Source: Acidimicrobiales bacterium (GTDB taxonomy: Bacteria > Actinomycetota > Acidimicrobiia > Acidimicrobiales > Iamiaceae). From it: 44,091 bases of DNA. The notes beneath the pieces were generated by a model. The model made no database searches. It was not told the origin of the DNA and saw only the letters and a list, made by a program, of their open reading frames with translations. The number at the start of each line of letters is the position of its first letter. Within the stretch, counting starts at the first letter, position 1. Location of the stretch: positions 1 through 44,091 of the forward strand of contig JAOBWM010000062.1 in the NCBI GenBank assembly GCA_025463365.1, in the 5' to 3' direction. Of the stretch, positions 32,544 through 41,347 are shown piece after piece. Both the position numbers and the translations under genes were made by a program.

Positions 32544-33391
32544 CCACCACCAGCAACCCTGACCTCGACGCCAGCACCCCGCCAGGTCCCGGGCTTGCGC
32601 CCACGCCCGCTCCGGCACCGGGCGGTCGCCTCGCCGGGCGGCGCATCCTCGTCGTGGGCGCCGGGACGCGCCGCAGCGACGACCCCGATGCCCCACTCGG
32701 CAACGGGCGGGCGATCGCCGTGCTCGCGGCCCGCGAAGGAGCCTCGGTGGCCTGCGCGGACGTCGATCGCGACGCGGCGCGGGCGACGGCCGAACTGGTG
32801 CGGGAGGATGGCGGCCACGCCCAGGTCGTGGTGGCCGACGTGGCCGATGCCGACGCCTGCTCCACCATGGTCGCCACCGCCGCCGATCTCCTCGACGGCT
32901 TGGACGGGATCGTCCTGAACGTGGGCATCGGTGCCGGCCAATGGTTGGGGAAGACGGAGCCCGACCAATGGGATGCCGTGTTCGACGTCAATGTGCGCGC
33001 CCACTTCCTCACGTGCCGGGCCGCGCTTCCCGTGCTCGCCGACGGTTCGTCGATCGTGTTCGTGTCGTCCGTGGCCGGGCTCCGGCCCGGGAGCCGCATC
33101 CCCGCCTATGACGCCTCGAAGGCCGCCCTCGCCGGGTTGAGCCGCCATGTCGCGTACGAAGGCGCCCGTCGTGGCATCCGGGCCAACGTGGTCGCTCCCG
33201 GGTTGATCGACACCCCCCTCGGGCGGCTCGCCACCGCGGGCCGACCGAACCGCACCAAGGCGCCGGTCGCGCTCGGCCGCCAGGGCACCGCATGGGAGGT
33301 GGCATCGCCCGTCGTGTTCCTGCTGAGCGACGACGCGAGCTACGTCACCGGCCAGGTCCTCGCCGTCGACGGCGGGCTCTCGACCCTCTAG
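32540..33391 (+). CDS. SDR-family oxidoreductase
   Basis: A 283-residue short-chain dehydrogenase/reductase. The nucleotide loop is VVGAGTRRSDDPDAPLGNGRAIAVLA, a lengthened variant of TGxxxGxG with about seven extra residues. ADVDRDAA begins the second strand, VADVAD is the Asp-Val motif, LNVGIG replaces NNAG, and SS-V plus the catalytic AYDASKAALAG (Tyr and Lys) follow. VAPGLIDTPLG and YVTGQVLAVDGGLS close it. Substrate is unknown. The ATG overlaps the CMD stop (ATGA). The first about 30 residues are Pro/Ala-rich and probably disordered. Confidence 0.92.
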   Translation: MTTTSNPDLDASTPPGPGLAPTPAPAPGGRLAGRRILVVGAGTRRSDDPDAPLGNGRAIAVLAAREGASVACADVDRDAARATAELVREDGGHAQVVVADVADADACSTMVATAADLLDGLDGIVLNVGIGAGQWLGKTEPDQWDAVFDVNVRAHFLTCRAALPVLADGSSIVFVSSVAGLRPGSRIPAYDASKAALAGLSRHVAYEGARRGIRANVVAPGLIDTPLGRLATAGRPNRTKAPVALGRQGTAWEVASPVVFLLSDDASYVTGQVLAVDGGLSTL

Positions 33392-33446
33392 CCCCACGGG
33401 TCGCGATCCCCGGGAGCACCGAGAGGGCGATCGGTACGATCACGCC

Positions 33447-33902
33447 ATGAGCGACGCCTGGTTACCGGAGGAGTTCCGCCATCCCGAGCGCGTCGAGCTC
33501 TCCACCGGGCACCACCTGAGGCCGATCCGCGCGGAGGATGTCGCCATCGACTTCCCCGCCGTGATGGGCTCGCGGGAACGCCTGTGGTCGATCTACGGAG
33601 AGGCGTGGGGCTGGCCGCCACCGACGATGACCCCCGAGCAAGACGAGCACGACCTGGCGCACCACGAAGACGAGATCGAGGCCCACGAGTCGTTCAACTA
33701 CGCGCTCCTCGACGATGCGGAGACCGAGCTCTTGGGGTGCGTGTACATCGATCCGGTGGCCGGCGGAGGGGCGACGGCGCTCGTGTCGTGGTGGGTGGTC
33801 GACGACGCCGTCGGCACCCCGCTCGAAACGGCGCTCGACGAGCTCGTTCCCCGATGGCTCGAGGCGGACTGGCCGTTCGACGGGTTCACGGTCGGCGTCT
33901 GA
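33447..33902 (+). CDS. GNAT-like N-acetyltransferase
   Basis: A 151-residue protein with the features of a GNAT-fold acyltransferase: HHLRPIRAEDVAIDFPAV at the start of the fold, NYALLDDAETELLGCVYIDP as the central beta hairpin, and VSWWVVDDAVGTPLETALDELVPRWLEADWPFDGFTVGV near the CoA-binding region. The classical Q/RxxGxG pantetheine motif is not plain, so activity is uncertain. It may act on a small amine or be a pseudoenzyme. It starts 55 bases after the SDR gene and stands just ahead of the next DinB-fold gene on the same strand. Confidence 0.7.
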   Translation: MSDAWLPEEFRHPERVELSTGHHLRPIRAEDVAIDFPAVMGSRERLWSIYGEAWGWPPPTMTPEQDEHDLAHHEDEIEAHESFNYALLDDAETELLGCVYIDPVAGGGATALVSWWVVDDAVGTPLETALDELVPRWLEADWPFDGFTVGV

Positions 33903-33937
33903 TCACCTGCCTGGCCGGCGGGCGGCAGACTGCGGCG

Positions 33938-34711
33938 ATGGACGCCACCCGACACCTGGAGATCCTGCGGGCGGAGGGCGACCGGCTCGCTTCGCTGCCC
34001 GCCGACGCCCTCGGCGCGGCCGTTCCCACCATCGAGGACTGGACGGTCGAGCGGGTGGTCCGCCACGTCGGCAAGGTCCACCAGTGGGTGACCGGGGCGC
34101 TGCGGCTCGGGCCCGGCGGCAACATGGCGTCGATCGGCGAGCTGACCGGGATCCCGAAGGGGCCTGACTGCCTGCCCGCGTACCGCGAGTCGTTGGACGG
34201 GTTGCTCGACGAGTTCGACCGTCACGACCCGGCCGACCCGGCGCCCTCGTTCGCGGGCCCGGCTGACGTGGCGTGGTGGGCCCGCCGCCAGGCGCACGAG
34301 GTCGCGGTCCACCGCGTCGATGCCGACGACGCGGTGCACGCTGCCGGCGGCCCCGCTCCCGGCGCGATCGCTGCCGACGGGGCGGCCGACGGCGTCGACG
34401 AGTGGGCCCGCTTCTTCCTCGCCACGCGGTGGGCGCAGCGCTTCGGCCCGTTGCCTGAGGATCTGGCGGGGCGCACCGTGCACATCCACGGCACCGACGA
34501 TCCGGGACCGACCGACGGCGCCGAGTGGCTCCTGACGTTCGGCGACAGCGGGGTCGAGGTCGCCGGCACCCATGCCAAGGGCGACGTCGCCCTGCGCGGC
34601 CCCTCCCAGGATCTGCTCCTCACCCTCTGGCGCCGCCGCCCGCTCGCCACCCTCGACGTCATCGGCGACGCCGACCTGGCCGCCCGCCTCCTCGACGTCG
34701 CCCGCTTCTGA
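33938..34711 (+). CDS. Mycothiol-dependent maleylpyruvate isomerase-family protein
   Basis: A 257-residue protein of the maleylpyruvate isomerase/DinB family. It begins with HLEILRAEGDRLASLP, and TIEDWTVERVVRHVGKVHQW is the conserved core with the first metal His. DVAWWARRQAHEVAVHRVDA contains the second and third His positions. The C terminus (DLAGRTVHIHGTD, GAEWLLTFGD, DVALRGPSQDLLLTLWRRRPLATLDVIGDADLAARLLD) is the SCP-2-like domain often found in this family. It is probably a mycothiol-dependent enzyme for small-molecule detoxification. The start is ATG 33938; it follows the GNAT gene by 35 bases. Confidence 0.88.
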   Translation: MDATRHLEILRAEGDRLASLPADALGAAVPTIEDWTVERVVRHVGKVHQWVTGALRLGPGGNMASIGELTGIPKGPDCLPAYRESLDGLLDEFDRHDPADPAPSFAGPADVAWWARRQAHEVAVHRVDADDAVHAAGGPAPGAIAADGAADGVDEWARFFLATRWAQRFGPLPEDLAGRTVHIHGTDDPGPTDGAEWLLTFGDSGVEVAGTHAKGDVALRGPSQDLLLTLWRRRPLATLDVIGDADLAARLLDVARF

Positions 34712-34751
34712 CCCCGACCGACCGCCCGCCCGGCCGACCGCTGTTCCCCGC

Positions 34752-34797
34752 TTCTGAGCGTCCCACGTCGCGTGCATGCGACACAGAGCGCTCAGAA
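34752..34797. terminator. Nested inverted repeat after the DinB-fold gene
   Basis: The outer arms TTCTGAGCG and CGCTCAGAA pair, and within the loop GTCGC and GCGAC form a second stem. It begins 40 bases after the stop of the DinB-fold gene. It may be a terminator or a structured RNA element. Confidence 0.6.
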
Positions 34798-34873
34798 AGG
34801 GCCGGGCGCCGGGGGTGTGCGGCGGGGGTGCGCCGGGGGCGCGCGGCGGGGGTGCGGCGGGGGGTGGGCCAGC
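34798..34873. other. G-rich low-complexity stretch
   Basis: Runs of three to six G recur on the plus strand (GGGGGTG, GCGGGGG, GCCGGGGGCG and GGCGGGGGG types), upstream of the secreted hydrolase gene at 34936. It could form G-quadruplexes or simply be biased DNA. The rest of 34712-34935 has no gene. Confidence 0.6.
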
Positions 34874-34935
34874 ATTGGGCGGTAGGTTTCGGCGACTCCG
34901 GGATCCGGGGTCGTTCGAGGGCAACAGGGGTCCAC

Positions 34936-36693
34936 ATGGGTGCAGGATCGAAGCAGCGGGGCGACCGGGTCGTGGCGGGGATGGTGGCGGTGGTGGCGTG
35001 CGTCGCCTTGCTCGCGGCAGCGTGCTCGTCGGGCGCGTCCGGCGGCGCGTCAGGCGACAGCGCCACCAAGGCCTCGTCCTCCACCACGACCGCTGGCACC
35101 GCCCCGGCCGATGATGCCGGCGGCGCCCACCCGTGCGCGCAGGGAGCGACCGGCGCCCGGCCGGTGCTCGCCACCGAAGTCCCGTTGACCGGCAAGGACA
35201 GCGGCGCGAAGGGGCGGACCGACCTCGACGTGACGTCCTTCGACGGCGCCAAGATCCGCACGCACTGGTTCCCGGTGGACGGGGCCACGAAGTCGAAGCC
35301 GGTGCCCACCGTCCTCATGGGCCCGGGCTGGTCGCTGCCGGGCGACACGTCGACCGACGGCGCCGCGCTCTTCGGGGCCGCCAGCATCAAGGGCCTGCGC
35401 GACGACGGCTACAACGTCCTCACCTGGGACCCTCGGGGGTTCGGGCAGTCGGGCGGCGAGGCGATGGTCGACGACGCGGACTTCGAGGGACGCGACGTCC
35501 GCATCCTCATGGACTGGGTGAGCGAGCAGCCCGAGGCCCAGCTCGACGGCAAGGGCGACCCCCGCTTGGGCATGGTGGGCTTCTCCTACGGCGGCGGCAT
35601 CCAGCTGTCGGTGGCCTCGGTGGACTGCCGGGTCGACGCCCTCGTCCCCGGCCTGGCCTGGCACTCGCTGCACACGAGCCTCTACAAGGCCGAGACGGTC
35701 AAGGCGGGCTGGTCCAAGTTCCTCTACGAAGCCGCCGTGACCGCCGGCGGCCACCTCGCGCCGAACCTGGTCGACTCGGCAACCAACGATCTCCCCAAGG
35801 GCATCATCACGCCACCGAACATCGACTGGTACGAGAGCCGCGGGCCCGGCGACCGCATCGACGACATCGACGTCCCGACGCTGTTCGTGCAGGGGACCGT
35901 CGACACGTTGTTCTCACTCGACGAAGCGGTCACGAACTACCGCTCGCTGCGCGACCGCGGTGTGCCGACCGCCATGTTGTGGTTCTGCGGCGGCCACGGC
36001 ACCTGCCTCAACAAGGAAGCGCTCAAGGACGACCGGTTCTCCAAGGCCTCGCTGGCCTGGCTCGACCGGTACCTGAAGGGCGACCGGTCGGTGGAGCTGG
36101 GGCCGGGCCTCGACCTCGTCGACCAGGACGGCACCCGCTGGACCGCCGACGCCTACCCGGTCCCGCTCGCCGACCCGGTCGTGGCGACGGGCAAGGGCGA
36201 CCTCGGCCTCGTGGCCACGGGTGGCTCAGGCCCGCTCACCGAGAAGCCCCCGGCGGGCGACGTGCTCGGTGGCCTCGTCGGCGGCATCACGCCGGCCAAG
36301 GCGACGAACGCGGTGAACGTGACGATCGACCCGGGCAAGGTCGACGGTCTCGCCATCGGTGCGCCCATCCTCAGCATCACCTACGAAGGCACGGTCAAGG
36401 ACGGCCCCGAGCCCGTCCGAGCCTTCGCCCAGCTGATCGACGACGACACCGGACGCGTGGTGGGCAACCAGATCACGCCGTTCAAGGTCACGCTCGACGG
36501 CGTGGTCCGCACCGCCACCATCCCGCTCGAGGTCATCGCTCAACACCTCGAGCCCGGTCACACGCTGACCCTCCAGATCGTGGCCACGACCACCGCCTAC
36601 AGCGTCCCGCGGCTCGGCGGCGAGATCGGCTTCAGCAGGATCCGCATCTCGCTCCCCGTCGCCAAGGATCTCCGGCCAGCCGCGAGGACCTGA
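34936..36693 (+). CDS. Secreted lipoprotein alpha/beta hydrolase (CocE/X-Pro peptidase-like)
   Basis: A 585-residue lipoprotein. The signal peptide ends LLAAACS with Cys30 lipidated, followed by a Ser/Thr/Ala-rich linker. The alpha/beta-hydrolase core has VLMGPGWSLPGDTS, VLTWDPRGFGQSGG (oxyanion loop), the nucleophile elbow GMVGFSYGGGIQLS, TLFVQGTVDTLF (Asp) and WFCGGHGTC (His). After the core there is a C-terminal beta-sandwich (about 430-585) ending SVPRLGGEIGFSRIRISLPV, resembling the jelly-roll lid of CocE/NonD-family X-Pro dipeptidyl acyl peptidases. It is anchored outside the cell and may cleave peptides or esters. ATG 34936. It is convergent with sugC, with a 35-base gap. Confidence 0.87.
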   Translation: MGAGSKQRGDRVVAGMVAVVACVALLAAACSSGASGGASGDSATKASSSTTTAGTAPADDAGGAHPCAQGATGARPVLATEVPLTGKDSGAKGRTDLDVTSFDGAKIRTHWFPVDGATKSKPVPTVLMGPGWSLPGDTSTDGAALFGAASIKGLRDDGYNVLTWDPRGFGQSGGEAMVDDADFEGRDVRILMDWVSEQPEAQLDGKGDPRLGMVGFSYGGGIQLSVASVDCRVDALVPGLAWHSLHTSLYKAETVKAGWSKFLYEAAVTAGGHLAPNLVDSATNDLPKGIITPPNIDWYESRGPGDRIDDIDVPTLFVQGTVDTLFSLDEAVTNYRSLRDRGVPTAMLWFCGGHGTCLNKEALKDDRFSKASLAWLDRYLKGDRSVELGPGLDLVDQDGTRWTADAYPVPLADPVVATGKGDLGLVATGGSGPLTEKPPAGDVLGGLVGGITPAKATNAVNVTIDPGKVDGLAIGAPILSITYEGTVKDGPEPVRAFAQLIDDDTGRVVGNQITPFKVTLDGVVRTATIPLEVIAQHLEPGHTLTLQIVATTTAYSVPRLGGEIGFSRIRISLPVAKDLRPAART

Positions 36694-36728
36694 CCGCCGT
36701 GGGCTGAGCAAGCGCCCGGAGCGGACGT

Positions 36729-37973
36729 TCAGCCGGCGTTGTCGGCGGGCGCCTCGACCGCGGGGACCTCGACCACCGGGACCTCGCCGGTCTCTCCGGT
36801 GGGGTTCTGGAGGTTGGTGCCGTCCTTGGCATCGAAGAGGTGGACGCGGTCCATGTCGAGCCAGAGCTCGAGCTCCTGGCCCTCGGCCGCCTCGCTGTTC
36901 GCATCGAGGCGGGCCACCACCTGGGCGCCCTCGTTGGCGAAGTCGATCGTCCCGAGGTCCTCGGCCATCTCGCGGAGCTCCTCACGGTCCTCACCCGGGT
37001 CCACGGAGAAGTAGGCGTAGAGCTCCGAGCCCATCCACTCGATCACCTCGATCTTGGCGCTGAAGGTCGTCCCGTGGCCCCTGGCCTCGTCGGGCACGAG
37101 CGAGGCATCCTCGAAGTGCTCCGGGCGGATGCCGGCGACGAGGCGGTCCGAGCTGCGGCCCCGCAGGCGTTCCTTCATCGAGTCGGGCACGGCGAAGGAG
37201 GTCATCGGGAGGTGGATGCGGCCGCTGTCTTCCATGTGCGCGGGGAGGAGGTTCATGGCCGGCGAGCCGATGAAGCCGGCGACGAACAGGTTGGCGGGCT
37301 CGTTGTACAGCTCTCGTGGGGTGCCGACCTGTTGGACGTAGCCCTTGCGCATGACGGCCACCCGGTCGCCCAGGGTGAGCGCCTCGATCTGGTCGTGGGT
37401 GACGTACACGGTCGTCGTGCCGAGCCGCTGTTGGAGCTTGGCGATGGCCGTGCGCATCTGGACGCGGAGCTTCGCGTCGAGGTTCGACAGCGGCTCGTCC
37501 ATGAGGAACGCCACCGGGTCGCGGACGATCGCACGACCCATCGCCACACGTTGGCGCTGGCCGCCCGAGAGGTTGGCGGGCTTGCGGTCGAGCAGGTCGT
37601 CGAGCTCGAGGATCCGTGACGCCTCCGCCACCTTCTGGTCGATCTCGGCCTTCGGCAGCTTCTTGATCTTCAGCGGGAACGCCATGTTCTCCCGCACGGT
37701 CAGGTGCGGATAGATCGCGTAGCTCTGGAAGACCATCGCCATGTTGCGGTCCTTGGGGTCGAGGTCGTTCATCACCTTGTCGCCGACCTTCAGTTCCCCG
37801 CTGCTGATGTCTTGGAGCCCGACGATCATGTTGAGCAACGTGCTCTTCCCGCAGCCCGACGGGCCCACGAGGATGAAGAATTCGCCGTCGGCGATCGTGA
37901 AATCGGCTTCGTGCACGGCGGTGGTGCCGTCGGGGTACTGCTTGGTGAGCTTTTCGAGGACGATCTCAGCCAT
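36729..37973 (-). CDS. sugC: ABC transporter ATPase SugC (trehalose importer)
   Basis: A 414-residue MalK/SugC-family ATPase. It starts MAEIVLEKLTKQYPDG, as in SugC, with Walker A GPSGCGKST, Q-loop FQSYAIYPH, signature LSGGQRQRVAMGRA, Walker B AFLMDEPLSNLD and switch VTHDQIEALTLGD. A C-terminal regulatory OB/TOBE region (GSPAMNLLPA, RPEHFED, YAYFSVD) follows. It binds the two permeases and powers import. The tail after residue 395 is acidic and Val/Pro-rich. GGAG stands before ATG 37973. It ends the lpqY-sugA-sugB-sugC operon, after a 26-base gap. Confidence 0.94.
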   Translation of the reverse strand: MAEIVLEKLTKQYPDGTTAVHEADFTIADGEFFILVGPSGCGKSTLLNMIVGLQDISSGELKVGDKVMNDLDPKDRNMAMVFQSYAIYPHLTVRENMAFPLKIKKLPKAEIDQKVAEASRILELDDLLDRKPANLSGGQRQRVAMGRAIVRDPVAFLMDEPLSNLDAKLRVQMRTAIAKLQQRLGTTTVYVTHDQIEALTLGDRVAVMRKGYVQQVGTPRELYNEPANLFVAGFIGSPAMNLLPAHMEDSGRIHLPMTSFAVPDSMKERLRGRSSDRLVAGIRPEHFEDASLVPDEARGHGTTFSAKIEVIEWMGSELYAYFSVDPGEDREELREMAEDLGTIDFANEGAQVVARLDANSEAAEGQELELWLDMDRVHLFDAKDGTNLQNPTGETGEVPVVEVPAVEAPADNAG

Positions 37974-37999
37974 GGGAGCTCCTTCGGGAGGGTCCGGGG

Positions 38000-38890
38000 T
38001 CAGCCTTTCACCGCACCGGACGTGAGCCCGGCCACGATGCGGCGCTGGAAGATCAGGACCATGACGACGATGGGGACGGTGACGACGACCGACGCGGCGG
38101 CGATCTGGCCGGTCGGGAAGTCGAACTGCGACGAGCCCGTGAAGAAGGTGATGGCGGCCGGCACGGTTCGGGCTCGATCGGTGGAGGTGAGCGCGGTGGC
38201 GAACAGGAAGTCGTTCCAGGCGAAGATGAAGACGAGGATCGCCGAGGTGAACATGCCCGGCGCAGCGAGCGGGGCGATGATCTTGCGGAACGCCTGGAGC
38301 GGCGTGGCTCCGTCGACCCGCGCCGCCTTGTCGAGATCCCACGGGATCTCCCGGAAGAACGCCGACAGCGTCCAGATCGCCATGGGCAGGGTGAACGTCA
38401 TGTACGGGATGATCAGGCCGGGCCAGGTGTCGAAGAGGTGGAACGACCGCCACATGTTGAACAGCGGGCCGATGATGGCCACCGGTGGGAACATGGCAAT
38501 GGCCAGCGCGCCCGACAAGACCAGTGCCTTCCCGGGGAAGTCGAGCCGCACGATCGCGTAGGCCGCAAAGGTCGCCAGCGAGACGGCGAGCACCGTTGCG
38601 ATGAGGGCGATCCCGAGGGAGTTCCGCAACGCCGACGGGAACTGGGGATCGTGGCGGATGGCGGTGAAGTTCGCGCCCGTCGGGTGCGTCGGGAAGAACT
38701 TGCCGTTGGTGATCTCGTCGGCCGGCTTGAGCGACAGGGAGATGATCCAGGCGATCGGGATCAAGGCGTACCCGATGACGATGGCGATGCCGACGCCCCA
38801 GAAGATCCGTTCGCGGGGCGCCCGGTGGGTGCCCGACACGGCGGCCGCATTGGTCCCGGTCCCGGCTGCGTCCATGGCGGCGGCAGTCAT
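38000..38890 (-). CDS. sugB: ABC transporter permease SugB (trehalose importer)
   Basis: A 296-residue permease with six predicted helices, of the MalG/SugB type. The EAA loop [29 protein letters not shown] contacts the ATPase. Helices include [23 protein letters not shown] at the start and [20 protein letters not shown]. It carries the trehalose-type substrate through the membrane together with SugA. The ATG overlaps the stop of sugA (ATGA). The N terminus is an Ala/Gly/Thr-rich cytoplasmic stretch. Confidence 0.93.
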   Translation of the reverse strand: MTAAAMDAAGTGTNAAAVSGTHRAPRERIFWGVGIAIVIGYALIPIAWIISLSLKPADEITNGKFFPTHPTGANFTAIRHDPQFPSALRNSLGIALIATVLAVSLATFAAYAIVRLDFPGKALVLSGALAIAMFPPVAIIGPLFNMWRSFHLFDTWPGLIIPYMTFTLPMAIWTLSAFFREIPWDLDKAARVDGATPLQAFRKIIAPLAAPGMFTSAILVFIFAWNDFLFATALTSTDRARTVPAAITFFTGSSQFDFPTGQIAAASVVVTVPIVVMVLIFQRRIVAGLTSGAVKG

Positions 38891-39849
38891 GGGGACTCCC
38901 CTCGTTGCTGGGCGAGGTTCGTGCCGAAGCCCTTCACGAAGGCGAAGGCGATGATCAGGACGCAGGCGAAGATCAGCACCGAGACGGCCGAACCGAGGCC
39001 CAGGTTCAGCCGGCTGATGAGCGTCTGGTAGCCGATGATCGACACCGACTCGGTGTCTTGGGCACCGCGGGTCTGGACGTAGATCGTGTCGAAGATGCGG
39101 AAGGCGTCGAGCGTGCGGAACAGGAGGGCCACGAGGATGGCCGGCTTCATGAGCGGGATGATGATGTAGCGCAGCCGCTGGTAGGCCCCGGCCCCGTCGA
39201 CCCTGGCCGCATCCACCGCGTCGTTGGGCACGAGCGTGAACCCGGCCAGCAGCAGCAGGGACATGAACGGGGTGGTCTTCCACACCTCGGTGAAGATGAT
39301 CACGAAGTAGCTCGACCACCGCTCGGTGAACCAGCTCCGATTGGTGCCGAGGAGGCCGTTGACGAAGCCGGTCGTCGGGTCGAACGCGAACCGCCAGGCG
39401 AAGGCGGCCACCACGGTGATGATCCCGTACGGCACGAGGACCGAGGACCGCACGACGGCCCGACCGAAGATCGCCCGGTGCATCACGAAGGCGAGCAGGA
39501 AGCCGAGGACGAGCTCGATCACGACCGAGAGCACCGTGATGACGAGCGTGTTGGTGAGGTCCTGCCACCACAGCGAGTTGCCGAGGACGGCGCCGTAGTT
39601 CCGGAGCCCGACGAACGCGTGGTCGTTGGGGAACCGGAGGTCGTAGCGCTGGAGCGACAGCCAGATGGCGTATCCGATTGGGTAGGCGGTGACGAGGAGC
39701 ATCACGGTCACCGCCGGCGCGCACAGCATCCAGCCGAGCTTGCGTTCGGAGCGGGCCCGGCTCGTCATGGCGACCCGCGGCGTCGCCTCGGGCTTGGTCT
39801 CGCCCGTGCGGGCCAGCTCGACGCCGCCGGTCGCAGGGATCGCGGTCAC
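38887..39849 (-). CDS. sugA: ABC transporter permease SugA (trehalose importer)
   Basis: A 320-residue permease of the MalF/SugA type. Helices include [28 protein letters not shown], and [23 protein letters not shown]; the EAA loop is [29 protein letters not shown]. It pairs with SugB. GTG 39849 is deduced because it overlaps the lpqY stop (GTGA), which is the tight coupling common in this operon type. A nonconserved N terminus of about 35 residues precedes the first helix. Confidence 0.93.
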   Translation of the reverse strand: MTAIPATGGVELARTGETKPEATPRVAMTSRARSERKLGWMLCAPAVTVMLLVTAYPIGYAIWLSLQRYDLRFPNDHAFVGLRNYGAVLGNSLWWQDLTNTLVITVLSVVIELVLGFLLAFVMHRAIFGRAVVRSSVLVPYGIITVVAAFAWRFAFDPTTGFVNGLLGTNRSWFTERWSSYFVIIFTEVWKTTPFMSLLLLAGFTLVPNDAVDAARVDGAGAYQRLRYIIIPLMKPAILVALLFRTLDAFRIFDTIYVQTRGAQDTESVSIIGYQTLISRLNLGLGSAVSVLIFACVLIIAFAFVKGFGTNLAQQRGESP

Positions 39850-41165
39850 AGGAGTCCCTCCCCCTTCAGGGCCCTGGTCACCGCGTCGCGGAGGCGCTTG
39901 GCGTCCTTGGCCGGGTCGATGCCCTTCGTGGGGTGCAGCGTCCGGGCGATCGCGAGGGAGACGTCGTTGTAGTACGGCGTCTGGGGCCGGACGACGGCGT
40001 CGGCCAGCTCCTGCTTGATCACGTCGGCATAGGGGAACGACCGCACCTTCACCGTCTTGCCGTCGACGGTGGCGTCGGTGGTGGCGTCGGTCAGCTCCTT
40101 GTTGTCGTACAGCGACTGGGAGACGGGCAGCAGGCCGCCCTTGGTCGCGTTGACGATCTGGTTCTTCTCCCCGACCAGGCACGACACCGCCTGGAACGCG
40201 AGGTCGGGGTGCTTGGAGTAGCCGCCGACGCCGAGGTTGAAGCCGCCGATCGCCACCTTGGAGGGCGTGCCGGCATCCACCGCCGGGAAGCGAGCCCAGC
40301 GCATGTTCTTGGCGATGTCCGGCGCGTTGGTGTTCGCCGACGGCCAGACGAAGGAGTAGTTGGTCATGAAGGCGGCGCCACCCTTCTCCCAGGCGAGCCG
40401 ACCGTCGTCCTCGCGGGCGGTGGCGAAGTTGGCCGGCGTCGAGGGCGACCTCGAGATGTCCCGCATGATCCGCAGCGCCTTCTCGGTCGGGCCCTGCTTC
40501 AACGAGACCTTGGTGCCGTCGGCGCTGAGGACGTGGCCGCCGGCCGACTCCAGCAGCGACGTGAACCACACGACCAGGCCCTCGTAGCGCTGGCCCTGGC
40601 CGAGGATCTGGTCAGGCTTGCCGGCCTTGCGCAGCGCGGCGGCCTGGGTCAGCACGTCGTTCCAGGTCTTGGGCGGGTCCTTGGTGAGGTCCGTGCGGTA
40701 CCAGAGCATCTCGGCGTTGCTGTTGAACGGCGCCGCGAACAGCTTGTGCTGGAACGTCCCGGACTTGACCGCCGGCTTGAGCCGTCCCTTGCTGACCGCG
40801 TCGGCCTCCGACGCCGGGAACGGCTTGATCCAACCGGCCTCCGCGAACTCCGCCGTCCAGATCACGTCCATGCCGATGATGTCGATGCTGCCGTCGTGGG
40901 CCGCGAGGCGACGCACGAGCTGCTCGCGCTGCTCGTCGGCGTTGTTCGGGAGGTCGACGGGCTTGATCGAGTACTTGCCACCCGCCGCCTTGGTGCAGGC
41001 GGCGGCCGCCTCGGCGAACGCTCCCGAAGGCTCGTGGTACACGTACCACTTCAGCGTCGGAGCTCCGCTCTCCCCGCCGCCGCCACAGGCGGTCAGGCCG
41101 GTGGCGAGCAGGGCGGCCGCCGCCAGCGCGGCCGCGGTCCTCATCCTGCGTCGGTCCCCTGCCAT
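39846..41165 (-). CDS. lpqY: Trehalose-type ABC substrate-binding lipoprotein LpqY
   Basis: A 439-residue lipoprotein with a lipobox [10 protein letters not shown] (Cys27). The mature part matches mycobacterial Lpq[44 protein letters not shown] near the start, [29 protein letters not shown] and [11 protein letters not shown] at the end. LpqY binds trehalose outside the cell and hands it to SugABC, recovering trehalose released in mycolate metabolism in mycobacteria. Here the role is import of trehalose or a similar disaccharide. ATG 41165 is preferred; a second Met seven codons later is possible. It is first in the operon. Confidence 0.93.
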   Translation of the reverse strand: MAGDRRRMRTAAALAAAALLATGLTACGGGGESGAPTLKWYVYHEPSGAFAEAAAACTKAAGGKYSIKPVDLPNNADEQREQLVRRLAAHDGSIDIIGMDVIWTAEFAEAGWIKPFPASEADAVSKGRLKPAVKSGTFQHKLFAAPFNSNAEMLWYRTDLTKDPPKTWNDVLTQAAALRKAGKPDQILGQGQRYEGLVVWFTSLLESAGGHVLSADGTKVSLKQGPTEKALRIMRDISRSPSTPANFATAREDDGRLAWEKGGAAFMTNYSFVWPSANTNAPDIAKNMRWARFPAVDAGTPSKVAIGGFNLGVGGYSKHPDLAFQAVSCLVGEKNQIVNATKGGLLPVSQSLYDNKELTDATTDATVDGKTVKVRSFPYADVIKQELADAVVRPQTPYYNDVSLAIARTLHPTKGIDPAKDAKRLRDAVTRALKGEGLL

Positions 41166-41347
41166 TGCGGTGGGCTCTCTTTCCGGTTGGCCGCCTCCCT
41201 GCGGCCGACCATCCGGCTGCTGCGATGTGACGTTCGCCATACCCTCGCGATCGGGCCGCCAGACGTCTCGATCGACCGGATCTCGGCCCGGTGGGCAGGG
41301 CCCCTCCTGTGAGACCGGCGGCGCCCCCTCGGGCGTACGCTCCGGCG

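Noticed and set aside
36702-36734. Weak inverted repeat GGCTGA/TCAGCC between the convergent hydrolase and sugC genes, as a possible terminator.
   Set aside because: Only six paired bases with a 21-base loop; too weak to list as a feature.
41189-41206. GGCCGC-CTCCCT-GCGGCC dyad upstream of lpqY as a possible sugar-regulator operator.
   Set aside because: Six-base arms in GC-rich DNA occur by chance; no regulator gene is adjacent and it does not resemble a known trehalose operator that I can name.
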